A DNA stretch of 64,000 nt from contig CAVSRM010000003.1 in NCBI GenBank assembly GCA_963730365.1, forward strand, positions 124,001 through 188,000, read 5' to 3'. Source of the DNA: Fodinibacter sp963730365 (lineage in GTDB: Bacteria; Actinomycetota; Actinomycetes; Actinomycetales; Dermatophilaceae). Under the pieces are notes generated by a model. It saw only the letters and a list, made by a program, of their open reading frames with translations, had not been told where the DNA came from and ran no database searches. A program made the position numbers and the translations under genes. Of this stretch, positions 11,843 through 23,058 are shown one piece after another; the stretch's first letter is position 1; each line of letters begins with the position of its first letter.

Positions 11843-12918
11843 GCGACGAGGCGACCGTCATCGGGGTCGGTGACGCCTACGACGTCGTCGTGGGGCACGG
11901 GGTCTCGAGTCGGATCACCGACCTGCTGGCGCCCGCGGTGCGCCAGGTGCTCGTGGTGCGGCCCGAGTCGCTCGAAGCCCTGGCTGCCCCGGTGGTCGAG
12001 CGCCTCCGTGCTGCCGGGCTCACCGTGCACGAGGCGTTGGTGCCCGACAACGAGAGCGCCAAGACGGCAGATGTCGCCGGCTCCCTGTGGGCTGCGCTGG
12101 GCGAGCACGCCTTCACCCGCTCGGATGCCGTCGTCGCGGTCGGCGGGGGCACGGTCACGGACCTGGCGGGGTTCGTCGCGGCCACGTGGCTGCGCGGGGT
12201 CGCCGTCGTCCACGTCCCGACCACCCTGCTCGCGATGGTCGACGCGGCGGTGGGCGGGAAGACCGGCATCAACACCGCCCAGGGAAAGAACCTCGTGGGC
12301 TCCTTCCACGAGCCGGTCGGGGTGCTGTGCGACCTCGATGCCCTGGCGACGCTTCCGCGGGCCGACCTCGTCGCGGGCCTGGCCGAGGTGGTGAAGGCCG
12401 GGTTCATCGCCGACCCCCGGATCCTCGAGCTCGTCGAGGCCGACCCCGAGGCGGCCACGCGCTTCGACGGCCGGCACACCCGCGAGCTCGTGGAGCGAGC
12501 CATCTCCGTCAAGGCCGACGTCGTGGCCCAGGACCTCACCGAGTCGTGGCACCGCGAGATCCTCAACTACGGACACACCCTCGGCCACGCCGTGGAGCAG
12601 GTCGAGGGTTACCGGCGCAGGCACGGTGAGGCCGTCGCCATCGGCATGACGTACGCGGCCGAGCTGGCTGTCGCCTCGGGCCGGCTCTCCCGCACCGTGC
12701 TCGACCGGCACCGGGAGGTGCTCTCCGCGGTGGGCCTGCCCACGGCATACCGGCAGGACCGCTGGGCGGACCTGCTCGCCGCCATGCGCCGCGACAAGAA
12801 GAGCCGGGGCTCACTGCTGCGTTTCGTCGTGCTCGAGGACATCGGCCGCCCGGTGCGACTCGAGGGCCCCGACGGGGACCAGCTCCGGGCTGCGTACTCC
12901 GCCCTCGCCCCGCGCTGA
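11839..12918 (+). CDS. aroB: 3-dehydroquinate synthase
   Basis: 359 residues. Converts DAHP to 3-dehydroquinate; NAD+ and a divalent metal are needed. Motifs seen: AVGGGTVTDLAGFVAATWLRG, VPTTLLAMVDAAVGGKTGIN, and the metal ligands in LNYGHTLGHAVE and RRHGEAVAIGM. The GTG start overlaps the aroK stop. The usual actinobacterial neighbour aroQ is not present; after the stop comes a 390-bp gap full of short repeats. Confidence 0.97.
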   Translation: MSDEATVIGVGDAYDVVVGHGVSSRITDLLAPAVRQVLVVRPESLEALAAPVVERLRAAGLTVHEALVPDNESAKTADVAGSLWAALGEHAFTRSDAVVAVGGGTVTDLAGFVAATWLRGVAVVHVPTTLLAMVDAAVGGKTGINTAQGKNLVGSFHEPVGVLCDLDALATLPRADLVAGLAEVVKAGFIADPRILELVEADPEAATRFDGRHTRELVERAISVKADVVAQDLTESWHREILNYGHTLGHAVEQVEGYRRRHGEAVAIGMTYAAELAVASGRLSRTVLDRHREVLSAVGLPTAYRQDRWADLLAAMRRDKKSRGSLLRFVVLEDIGRPVRLEGPDGDQLRAAYSALAPR

Positions 12919-12940
12919 CCCTCGGCCACCCCGCCCTCCT

Positions 12941-13060
12941 GCACGAACCTCTGCTAGCAGATGTTCGTGCCCGAACCACAAGGTCGTGCCTGTGGATCGG
13001 GGACCAACCTCTGCTAGCAGAGGTTCGTGCCGGGACCACGGGGTCATGCCGGTGGATCGG
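12941..13060. repeat. Two copies of a 60-bp tandem repeat, each centred on a palindrome
   Basis: Positions 12941-13000 and 13001-13060 are near-identical 60-base units, followed by a decayed third start (13061-13079). Each unit holds a palindrome. In the first, 12942-12969 is a 28-base inverted repeat with a single mismatched pair. In the second, 13006-13025 (AACCTCTGCTAGCAGAGGTT) is a perfect 20-base palindrome. As RNA each would fold into a stem of about 12 base pairs. They lie 23 bases after the aroB stop, so they may end aroB transcription, but there is no run of T. They could also be a dispersed intergenic repeat family. Confidence 0.85.
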
Positions 13061-13134
13061 GGCACCAGCCCCTGCTGAGTGGCCGGATGCTGTGTGCCGA
13101 GGCCCCCGGATGGTGCTCCGAGCCGGCGCGCGGC

Positions 13135-13194
13135 GCGCCCGACGGGGTCGCGCCCGCCGCGCCCGACGGGGTCGCGCACATCGCACCCGACGGG
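13135..13194. repeat. Short tandem repeat, about 24-base period, three units
   Basis: The block GCGCCCGACGGGGTCGCGC occurs at 13135-13153 and again at 13159-13177. A shorter third copy (GCACCCGACGGG) lies at 13183-13194. The array stops about 18 bases before a TAGACT -10 hexamer (13213-13218) that probably drives efp, so it covers the -35 region of that promoter. Confidence 0.75.
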
Positions 13195-13212
13195 AGTGGG
13201 TCGGGCTCGCGC

Positions 13213-13218
13213 TAGACT
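13213..13218 (+). promoter_or_regulatory. Probable -10 element of the efp-nusB transcript
   Basis: TAGACT fits the actinobacterial TAnnnT -10 consensus. Transcription would start near 13225, leaving a leader of about 80 bases before the efp GTG. No clear -35 is visible; the tandem repeat occupies that place. Confidence 0.45.
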
Positions 13219-13307
13219 TCTGCACGATCCCGAATCCTTGACGGGGATGACGCGTGCCCGGAGCCGGGCGCACGGCATCCCGACGCAGTGAAAGTGAAGA
13301 CCCGCCC

Positions 13308-13868
13308 GTGGCATCGACCAACGACCTCAAGAACGGTCTCGTCCTCAACATCGACCGCCAGCTCTGGACCGTCGTCGAGTTCCAGCACGTGAAGCCGGGC
13401 AAGGGCCCTGCCTTCGTGCGGACCAAGCTGAAGAACGTCATGAGCGGCAAGGTCGTCGACAAGACCTTCAACGCCGGCGTCAAGGTGGAGACCGCGAACG
13501 TCGACAAGCGCACCATGCAGTACCTCTACAACGACGGCACCGACTTCATCTTCATGGACGGCGACACCTACGACCAGATCTCGGTCACGCCCGAGAAGGT
13601 CGGCGATGCCGCCAAGTACCTCCTGGAGAACCAGGACGCGATCGTGGCCCGCCACGAGGGTGAGGTGCTCTTCATCGAGCTCCCCGCCTCGGTCGTCCTC
13701 GAGATCACCTACACCGAGCCCGGCCTGCAGGGCGACCGTTCCACCGGCGGCACCAAGCCCGCGACGCTGGAGACCGGCGCCGAGATCGCCGTGCCGCTCT
13801 TCCTCGAGACCGGCACCAAGATCAAGGTCGACACCCGCGACGGCTCCTACCTCGGTCGGGTCAGCTGA
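13308..13868 (+). CDS. efp: Elongation factor P
   Basis: 186 residues, standard length. Three beta-barrel domains; it binds stalled ribosomes and helps form Pro-Pro bonds. The loop that enters the peptidyl-transferase centre reads HVKPGKGPAF. This symmetric PGKGP loop is typical of actinobacterial EF-P, which has been reported to work without lysine modification, and no epmA/epmB or deoxyhypusine-type genes are seen here. GTG at 13308 gives the usual MASTNDLKNG start; an upstream in-frame ATG would add 18 unconserved residues. nusB follows three bases later. Confidence 0.97.
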   Translation: MASTNDLKNGLVLNIDRQLWTVVEFQHVKPGKGPAFVRTKLKNVMSGKVVDKTFNAGVKVETANVDKRTMQYLYNDGTDFIFMDGDTYDQISVTPEKVGDAAKYLLENQDAIVARHEGEVLFIELPASVVLEITYTEPGLQGDRSTGGTKPATLETGAEIAVPLFLETGTKIKVDTRDGSYLGRVS

Positions 13869-13871
13869 CCC

Positions 13872-14285
13872 GTGGCCGCACGCACCAAGGCCCGCAAGCG
13901 CGCGCTCGACATCCTCTTCGAGGCCGAGCAGCGTGGGGTCAACGCGGCCGACCTGCTCCGGGACCGCTTGGCGGCACCGGTGACCGAGGCCCCGCTCTCG
14001 GAGTTCACCGCGGACCTCGTCTCCGGGGTCGTGGACCACTGGGCCCAGATCGACGAGCTGCTGACGACGTACGCGCAGGGCTGGTCGATCCAGCGGATGC
14101 CGGCGGTCGACCGAGCGATCCTGCGGCTGGGGGCGTTCGAGGTCATCTACTCCGAGGACGTTCCCGAGCCGGTCGCGATCAGCGAGTGGGTCGGCCTGGC
14201 CACCGAGATCTCGACCGATGACAGCCCGAAGTTCGTCAACGGCCTGCTCGGCCGGCTCCTCGAGGTCAAGCCCACCCTGGCCTGA
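13872..14285 (+). CDS. nusB: Transcription antitermination protein NusB
   Basis: 137 residues, all-helical. Conserved features are ARTKARKRALDILFEAEQRG at the N terminus, MPAVDRAILRLGAFE in the middle and SPKFVNGLLGRLL at the C terminus. NusB pairs with NusE (ribosomal S10) on boxA RNA to promote full-length rRNA transcription. It starts at a GTG three bases after efp, the usual actinobacterial arrangement. A small minus-strand gene converges on it. Confidence 0.95.
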   Translation: MAARTKARKRALDILFEAEQRGVNAADLLRDRLAAPVTEAPLSEFTADLVSGVVDHWAQIDELLTTYAQGWSIQRMPAVDRAILRLGAFEVIYSEDVPEPVAISEWVGLATEISTDDSPKFVNGLLGRLLEVKPTLA

Positions 14286-14351
14286 GCAGCCGCGCGCACG
14301 CCTCTCGGGCAGCATGCCCGGCCCGTGGCGTCGGGCGACCCTGCGGAGCGG

Positions 14352-14546
14352 TCAGCGCGCACCGGCAGCGGCGAAGACGACCTCGGGCCAGGGCGAGGTG
14401 GCGATCCACCGGCGGTAGGTGTCGTCGTCCGCGTCGCGGGGAGGAAAGATCGTCGCGAACGGCGGTGCGTCGGGCGGTTCGGTGGGTGCGAGCGACGCGC
14501 CCGGGCACATCGAGCCGGGGGAGGGGGTCGCGGTCGTGGTGTACAC
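14352..14546 (-). CDS. Small hypothetical protein, 64 residues
   Basis: Not recognised. The protein is proline- and alanine-rich at its N terminus (TTTATPSPGSMCPG) and ends DDDTYRRWIATSPWPEVVF plus a short AAAGAR tail. Two things support a real gene. A strong GAAGGAGG ribosome site at 14551-14558 (read on the minus strand) lies four bases before the GTG at 14546. The third codon positions are almost all G or C. The ribosome site favours this GTG over an in-frame ATG seven codons upstream, which would put the site inside the gene. It converges on nusB and diverges from pyrR. Confidence 0.6.
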   Translation of the reverse strand: MYTTTATPSPGSMCPGASLAPTEPPDAPPFATIFPPRDADDDTYRRWIATSPWPEVVFAAAGAR

Positions 14547-14607
14547 GGGGCCTCCTTCGCGGCTCATGACGTGGGTGATGGCACCACTTCATCACGTGGT
14601 GTATGGC

Positions 14608-14632
14608 AATGCATAGGCTCACGTTATGCATT
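14608..14632. promoter_or_regulatory. Inverted repeat, candidate operator upstream of the small gene
   Basis: AATGCATA (14608-14615) and TATGCATT (14625-14632) are perfect inverted copies nine bases apart, in an AT-richer patch of an otherwise GC-rich gap. CACCAC/GTGGTG (about 14582-14602) forms a second, imperfect inverted pair. Together they look like regulator-binding sites in the promoter region of the minus-strand gene, whose start is about 60 bases away. The regulator is unknown. The rest of 14285-14889 holds no gene I can support besides that small gene. Confidence 0.4.
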
Positions 14633-14821
14633 CTCGCGATCCGGACACCGTCCGTCCCACTGGCGGGCGGCGGCGTGAGCACGGTGCCCTGCGGACCCGA
14701 GCACTGGTCTCGACGGGACGCTGAACGGCGACTGTCGCAGAGCACCACCAGCAGCCACGTGTGTGTCCCACCACTCCCGCACCGCCGGCGATCCACGTGT
14801 CGAGCCCGGGCGGGCACCCCG

Positions 14822-14827
14822 TAGAGT
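14822..14827 (+). promoter_or_regulatory. Probable -10 element of the pyr operon
   Basis: TAGAGT fits the TAnnnT consensus and would start transcription near 14834, so that the PyrR-binding hairpin (14854-14871) lies wholly in the 55-base leader. No convincing -35 hexamer is seen. Confidence 0.4.
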
Positions 14828-14853
14828 GTGGCCCGTTCGACATCCTTTAACGA

Positions 14854-14871
14854 CCTGTCCCGTGAGGCAGG
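14854..14871 (+). promoter_or_regulatory. PyrR-binding RNA hairpin in the pyr leader
   Basis: CCTGTC/GGCAGG (14854-14859 and 14866-14871) form a six-base-pair stem, with one U-G pair, around the hexaloop CCGTGA. This fits the known PyrR binding-loop consensus (upper stem around a CNGNGA loop). The pyrR ribosome site GGAAGGAGG (14871-14879) begins at the last base of the stem, and GACCT/AGGTC (14852-14856 and 14877-14881) can extend the fold to hide it. This suggests translational repression by UMP/PyrR, as described for Mycobacterium smegmatis, rather than the transcription attenuation of Bacillus. Confidence 0.8.
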
Positions 14872-14888
14872 GAAGGAGGTCCGCGCCC

Positions 14889-15479
14889 ATGACGCGCACC
14901 GACACGACCGTTCCCCCCGGTCACCCCCTCGACCCCTCCGGTCGCACCGTCCTCAGCTCCGCCGACGTCTCGCGCGCGCTCCGGCGCATCGCCCACGAGA
15001 TCCTCGAGCACAACAAGGGTGCCGAGGACCTCGTCCTGCTCGGCATCCCGAGCCGCGGGGTGGAGCTGGCGGAGCGCCTCGCGGCCCTGGTCCTCGAGGT
15101 CGAGGGCACCCCCGTGCCCGTCGGCTCCCTCGACGTCACGATGCACCGCGACGACCTGCGGCACCAGCCCACCCGAGCGCCCATGCACACCCAGATCCCC
15201 GGTGTGGGCGTCGACGACAAGGTCGTGGTCCTCGTCGACGACGTCCTCTACTCGGGGCGCACCATCCGCGCAGCCCTCGACGCGCTCTCCGACCTCGGCC
15301 GACCTCGCGCCGTCCGGCTGGCCGTGCTCGTCGACCGCGGCCACCGGGAGCTGCCGATCCGGGCCGACCACGTCGGGAAGAACCTACCGACCTCGCACGA
15401 CGAGAAGGTGCAGGTGCGGCTCTCCGGGTTCGACGGTGGCGAGGACGTCGTCCGCATCGCCGGGGGTGACGGCCGATGA
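14889..15479 (+). CDS. pyrR: PyrR, pyrimidine operon regulator / uracil phosphoribosyltransferase
   Basis: 196 residues. The PRPP-binding motif VVLVDDVLYSGRTIRAALD is clear, as are LVLLGIPSRGVELAERLA and the C-terminal GKNLPTS. PyrR binds pyr leader RNA when UMP is high and has weak uracil phosphoribosyltransferase activity. ATG at 14889 is fixed by the strong ribosome site GGAAGGAGG eight bases upstream; the longer open frame back to 14763 is leader. Its own leader carries the PyrR hairpin, so the operon is autoregulated. It overlaps pyrB by four bases. Confidence 0.95.
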   Translation: MTRTDTTVPPGHPLDPSGRTVLSSADVSRALRRIAHEILEHNKGAEDLVLLGIPSRGVELAERLAALVLEVEGTPVPVGSLDVTMHRDDLRHQPTRAPMHTQIPGVGVDDKVVVLVDDVLYSGRTIRAALDALSDLGRPRAVRLAVLVDRGHRELPIRADHVGKNLPTSHDEKVQVRLSGFDGGEDVVRIAGGDGR

Positions 15480-16423
15480 GGCGGCACCTGCTCTCCAGCG
15501 CCGACCTCACCCGCGACGACGTGCGTGAGCTCCTGACGACGGCGGCCGAGATGCACGAGGTGCAGCACCGCGACGTCAAGAAACTGCCCACCCTGCGCGG
15601 ACGCACCGTCATCAACCTCTTCTTCGAGGACTCCACCCGCACCCGCAGCAGCTTCGAGATCGCCGGCAAGTGGATGTCCGCCGACACGATCAACATCACC
15701 GGCAAGGGCTCCTCGGCGAGCAAGGGGGAGTCCCTGCGCGACACCGTGCGAACCATCGACGCGATGTCGGTCGATGCCCTCGTGATGCGCCACGGCGCCA
15801 GCGGCGCGTGCCACCAGGTCGCCCAGTGGGTCGACGCGAGCGTCATCAACGCCGGTGACGGCACCCACGAGCACCCGACCCAGGCCCTCCTCGATGCCTA
15901 CACGATGGAGCAGCGGCTCGGCGACCTCGAGGGTCGGCACGTCGTGCTCGTCGGCGACCTGACCCACAGTCGGGTGTTCCGGTCCAACGCCATCACGCTG
16001 CGCACCCTCGGCGCTCGGGTCACCCTCGTCGCACCGCCCACCCTCATGCCCAGCGGCATCGGCCCCTGGGCCGCGGCCGACGGGCTCGAGCGGTCCGGCG
16101 ACCTCGACGAGGTCCTGGCCTCGGGCCCCGACGCCGTGATGATGCTGCGGGTGCAGCGGGAGCGGATGAGCGGCGCGTTCTTCCCCACGGCCCGCGAGTA
16201 CACCGTGGGCTACGGCCTCACCCGCGAGCGGCTGAGAGCACTCGAGGCCGCCAACCCGGATGCCGTCATCTGCCACCCGGGCCCGATGAACCGTGGTCTC
16301 GAGATCAGCGCCGACGCGGCCGACGCGGCGCGCAGCCTCGTGCTCGACCAGGTCTCGGCCGGGGTGGCGGTGCGGATGGCCGTGCTCTACCACCTCCTCG
16401 CGGGGGAGGGGGCGGCGGCATGA
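15476..16423 (+). CDS. pyrB: Aspartate carbamoyltransferase catalytic subunit
   Basis: 315 residues. Joins carbamoyl phosphate and aspartate, the first committed step of UMP synthesis. The carbamoyl-phosphate loop STRTR is at 53-57, HPTQALLD at 133-140, and GDLTHSRVFRSN from 160. No pyrI regulatory subunit gene accompanies it, as usual outside enterobacteria. Starts at an ATG overlapping the pyrR stop (ATGA) and overlaps pyrC likewise. Confidence 0.97.
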   Translation: MRRHLLSSADLTRDDVRELLTTAAEMHEVQHRDVKKLPTLRGRTVINLFFEDSTRTRSSFEIAGKWMSADTINITGKGSSASKGESLRDTVRTIDAMSVDALVMRHGASGACHQVAQWVDASVINAGDGTHEHPTQALLDAYTMEQRLGDLEGRHVVLVGDLTHSRVFRSNAITLRTLGARVTLVAPPTLMPSGIGPWAAADGLERSGDLDEVLASGPDAVMMLRVQRERMSGAFFPTAREYTVGYGLTRERLRALEAANPDAVICHPGPMNRGLEISADAADAARSLVLDQVSAGVAVRMAVLYHLLAGEGAAA

Positions 16424-17730
16424 GCGGCCTGCTCCTCAGCGGACCGACCTGGTATGCCGGTGACGGCACCGCCCAGCGCGGTGACGTCCTGCTCCGTGAC
16501 GGCGTGGTCGCCGCCCTCGGCGCCGACGTCGATGCCGACGGGGGCGTCGAGGTGCTCGACGCCGAGGGCCTCGTGCTGCTCCCGGGCTTCGTCGACCTCC
16601 ACACCCACCTGCGCGAGCCCGGCCGCGAGGACGCCGAGACGATCGCCTCGGGCTCGCGCGCCGCCGCGGTCGGAGGCTTCACCGCCGTCCTCGCGATGGC
16701 CAACACCAGCCCGGTGACCGACACCGGTGAGGCCGCGGAACGCGTGGTGGACCTCGGTCGTGCGGCGGGCCTGGTCGACGTCGCGCCGATCGGGGCGGTC
16801 ACGAAGGGTCTCGACGGCCTCGAGCTCGCCGAGCTCGGCCTCATGCACCGGTCCCGCGCCCGGGTACGGATGTTCTCCGACGACGGGCACTGCGTGGCCG
16901 ACGGCCGGGTCATGCGCAGGGCCCTGGAGTACGTGAGGGCCTTCGGCGGCGTGGTCTCCCAGCACAGCCAGGACCCGGCCCTGGCCGGCCCCAGCGCGTG
17001 CTGCCACGAGGGCGAGCTCTCCGGACGCCTCGGGCTCCCGGGCTGGCCGCCGGTCGCCGAGGCGAGCATCATCGCCCGCGACGTCATGCTCGCCGAGCAC
17101 ACCGGGTCACGGGTCCACGTCGCCCACGTCACGACGGCCGAGGGTCTCGACGTCGTGCGGTGGGCCAAGGCGAGAGGCATCGCCGTCACGGCCGAGGTCA
17201 CACCCCACCACCTGGCGCTGGGCACCGAGCTCCTCGGGGGCTACGACCCCGTCTACAAGGTCAACCCCCCGCTACGACCGGACGAGCACCAGCAGGCCCT
17301 GCGCGCGGGGCTGCTCGACGGCACGATCGACGCGGTCGCCACCGACCACGCGCCGCACGCGAGGCACGACAAGGAGCACGCGTTCGTCGATGCCGCCTTC
17401 GGGATGCTCGGCCTCGAGACCGCCTTCGCGGTGGTGCATGACCTGTTGGTCGCCGAGGGCGCGATGGGCTGGGCCGACCTCGCCCGGGTCATGTCGCAGG
17501 CGCCGGCGCGCATCGCCGGACTCGCCGACCACGGCCACGAGGTGGCTGCCGGCGCGCCGGCCAACCTCGTGCTCGTCGACCCGGAGGCCACCGGAACCAT
17601 CGACCGCGATGCCTCGCAGTCCCTGTCCCGCAACACCCCGTGGCACGGAGCCCGCCTGCGCGGCACGGTCCACACGACGATCCTGCGCGGCCGCGTGACC
17701 GCGCAGGGAGGGGAGCCGACCACGTGCTGA
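16420..17730 (+). CDS. pyrC: Dihydroorotase (class I)
   Basis: 436 residues, amidohydrolase fold. Metal ligands are visible: HTH at 61-63 within DLHTHLREPG, later histidines in VVSQHSQD and VHVAHVTTAEG, and the catalytic Asp in ATDHAPH. Cyclises carbamoyl aspartate to dihydroorotate. Overlaps pyrB by four bases and carA by seven, so all are translated as one unit. Confidence 0.96.
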   Translation: MSGLLLSGPTWYAGDGTAQRGDVLLRDGVVAALGADVDADGGVEVLDAEGLVLLPGFVDLHTHLREPGREDAETIASGSRAAAVGGFTAVLAMANTSPVTDTGEAAERVVDLGRAAGLVDVAPIGAVTKGLDGLELAELGLMHRSRARVRMFSDDGHCVADGRVMRRALEYVRAFGGVVSQHSQDPALAGPSACCHEGELSGRLGLPGWPPVAEASIIARDVMLAEHTGSRVHVAHVTTAEGLDVVRWAKARGIAVTAEVTPHHLALGTELLGGYDPVYKVNPPLRPDEHQQALRAGLLDGTIDAVATDHAPHARHDKEHAFVDAAFGMLGLETAFAVVHDLLVAEGAMGWADLARVMSQAPARIAGLADHGHEVAAGAPANLVLVDPEATGTIDRDASQSLSRNTPWHGARLRGTVHTTILRGRVTAQGGEPTTC

Positions 17731-18877
17731 CCACCCGGGAACCCGCGATCCTCGTCCTCGAGGACGGACGTACCTTCACTGGTTCCGGCTACGGCCACGA
17801 GGGGGTGACCGTCGGCGAGGCCGTCTTCTCCACCGGCATGACCGGCTACCAGGAGACCCTCACCGACCCGAGCTACCACCGCCAGGTCGTGGTCATGACG
17901 GCCCCCCACGTGGGCAACACGGGGTGGAACGACGAGGACGACGAGTCCGGTCGGATCTGGGTGGCCGGCTACGTCGTGCGCGACCCTGCGCTCCGGCCCT
18001 CGAGCTGGCGGTCTCGGCGAAGCCTCGAGAGCGAGCTCGACGCCCAGGGCGTGGTCGGCATCGCCGGCATCGACACCCGGGCACTGACCCGGCACCTGCG
18101 CGAGCGTGGCGCCATGCGGGTCGGGATCTTCTCGGGTGACGCCGCGTCGTCGCCGCTCACGGAGCAGCTCGCACAGGTGCGCGAGGCCCCCGAGATGGCC
18201 GGGGCCTCCCTGGCCGAGCAGGTCGCGACGGACACGGCATACGTCGTCCCGGCAGTTGGGGAGCGGCGGCTCACCGTCGCGGCCGTCGACCTCGGCATCA
18301 AGTCGATGACGCCGACGATGATGGCCGAGCGTGGCATCGAGGTGCACGTGCTCCCCGCCGCGGCGACGATCGAGGAGGTGCGTGCCGTCGAGCCCGACGG
18401 GGTCTTCTTCTCCAACGGCCCCGGCGACCCGAGCACGGCGGAGCGCCAGGCCGAGCTGCTCCGCGAGGTGCTCTCCGACGGGATCCCGTACTTCGGAATC
18501 TGCTTCGGCAACCAGGTCCTCGGACGCGCACTGGGGTTCGGCACCTACAAGCTGACGTACGGGCACCGGGGCATCAACCAGCCCGTCATGGACCGCTCGA
18601 CGGGGAAGGTCGAGGTGACCGCGCACAACCACGGGTTCGCCGTCGACGCCCCGCTCGACCGCGACACCGAGACGCCCTACGGAACCGCCTCGGTCAGCCA
18701 CGTCTGCCTCAACGACGACGTGGTCGAGGGGCTCGAGGTGCGCCGGTCCGGGCGCGTGGTCGCCTTCTCGGTGCAGTACCACCCCGAAGCGGCCGCCGGC
18801 CCGCACGACGCCGCGTACCTCTTCGACCGCTTCATCGACCTGATGACCACCACGACCACCGCGGAGGTGCGTGCCTG

Positions 18878-18878
<1 letters not shown>
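17724..18878 (+). CDS. carA: Carbamoyl-phosphate synthase small (glutaminase) subunit
   Basis: 384 residues. N-terminal CarA domain (VGEAVFSTGMTGYQETLTDP) followed by a class I glutamine amidotransferase domain: nucleophile Cys260 in GICFGNQ, and His353/Glu355 in YHPEA. It releases ammonia from glutamine for CarB. GTG at 17724 lies inside the pyrC end and is preceded by GGGAGGGGAG. Further upstream in-frame starts would read through pyrC and are not conserved. Overlaps carB by one base. Confidence 0.96.
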
Positions 18879-22185
<3,307 letters not shown>

Positions 22186-22189
<4 letters not shown>

Positions 22190-23058
22190 GCGAGGTCGTC
22201 CAGGTCGCCGGCGAGGTGATCGCCAACCGCCGGGCGGGGGCGTACCACCACCTCACCCTGGTCGCCCCGGGCGTGGCGGAGATCGCCCGGCCCGGGCAGT
22301 TCGTCGCCCTCTCCGTGGGCGGCCCGACGTCGGCCACCCTCCTGCGGCGGTGCTTCTCGATCCACAAGGTCACCCCGTCGGGAACCTACGGCGGGACCGT
22401 CGACATCGTCATCGCCGCGCACGGTGTCGGCACGCAGTGGCTCGCCGGGCTCGGCGCGCACGACCCGGTCGACGTCGTCGGCCCCCTGGGCCGGCCCTTC
22501 CCGCTCCCGTCGGAGGCGGTGCCGTGCGTCCTCGTCGGTGGCGGCTACGGGTCGGCCCCGCTGTTCTGGCTGGCGGAGGTGCTCCGCGAGCGTGGCTGCC
22601 ACGTGGAGATGGTGCTCGGCGCGGCCTCCGAGGACCGGCTCTTCGGCGTGGTCGAGGCCCGGCGCACCGCCGACGGCGTGAGCGTCACCACCGACGACGG
22701 TTCTGCGGGGTCCCGAGGGTGGGTCTCGGACGTGCTCGGCGAGGTCATCGACCGCTCGGGGGCGGGTGTGGCCTACGCCTGCGGGCCGATGGCCATGCTG
22801 CGCTCGGTCACCGAGGTCGCAGCCAGGCACGGGGCCGTGGCCCAGGTCGCGGTCGAGGAGTCCATGGCCTGCGGCATCGGGGTGTGCATGACCTGTGTCA
22901 TGCCGGTCACCGGCAACGACGGGGTGACCCGGATGGTGCGCTCCTGCCTCGAGGGGCCGGTCTTCCGCGGTGACCGGGTGCGCTGGGACGCCTTCGAGGA
23001 CGGCGTGTGCCGCGTCCCCGACGACACGCTGGGCGCTCCCGGGGGAGGGGGACACTGA
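22186..23058 (+). CDS. pyrK: Dihydroorotate dehydrogenase electron-transfer subunit (PyrK type)
   Basis: 290 residues with FAD-binding, NAD-binding and C-terminal [2Fe-2S] parts. The FAD site region reads LLRRCFSIHKV, the NAD site VLVGGGYGSAPLFWLAE, and the cluster ligands are Cys229, Cys234, Cys237 and Cys254 (ACGIGVCMTC, then SCLEGP). With PyrD type 1B it passes electrons from dihydroorotate to NAD+. It is coupled to pyrD by a TGATG overlap, which supports a 1B heterotetramer here rather than the quinone-linked class 2 enzyme. Confidence 0.93.

Noticed and set aside
12941..13079. CRISPR-like array
   Set aside because: The repeats are head-to-tail over the full 60-base unit, with no unique spacers and no cas genes nearby.
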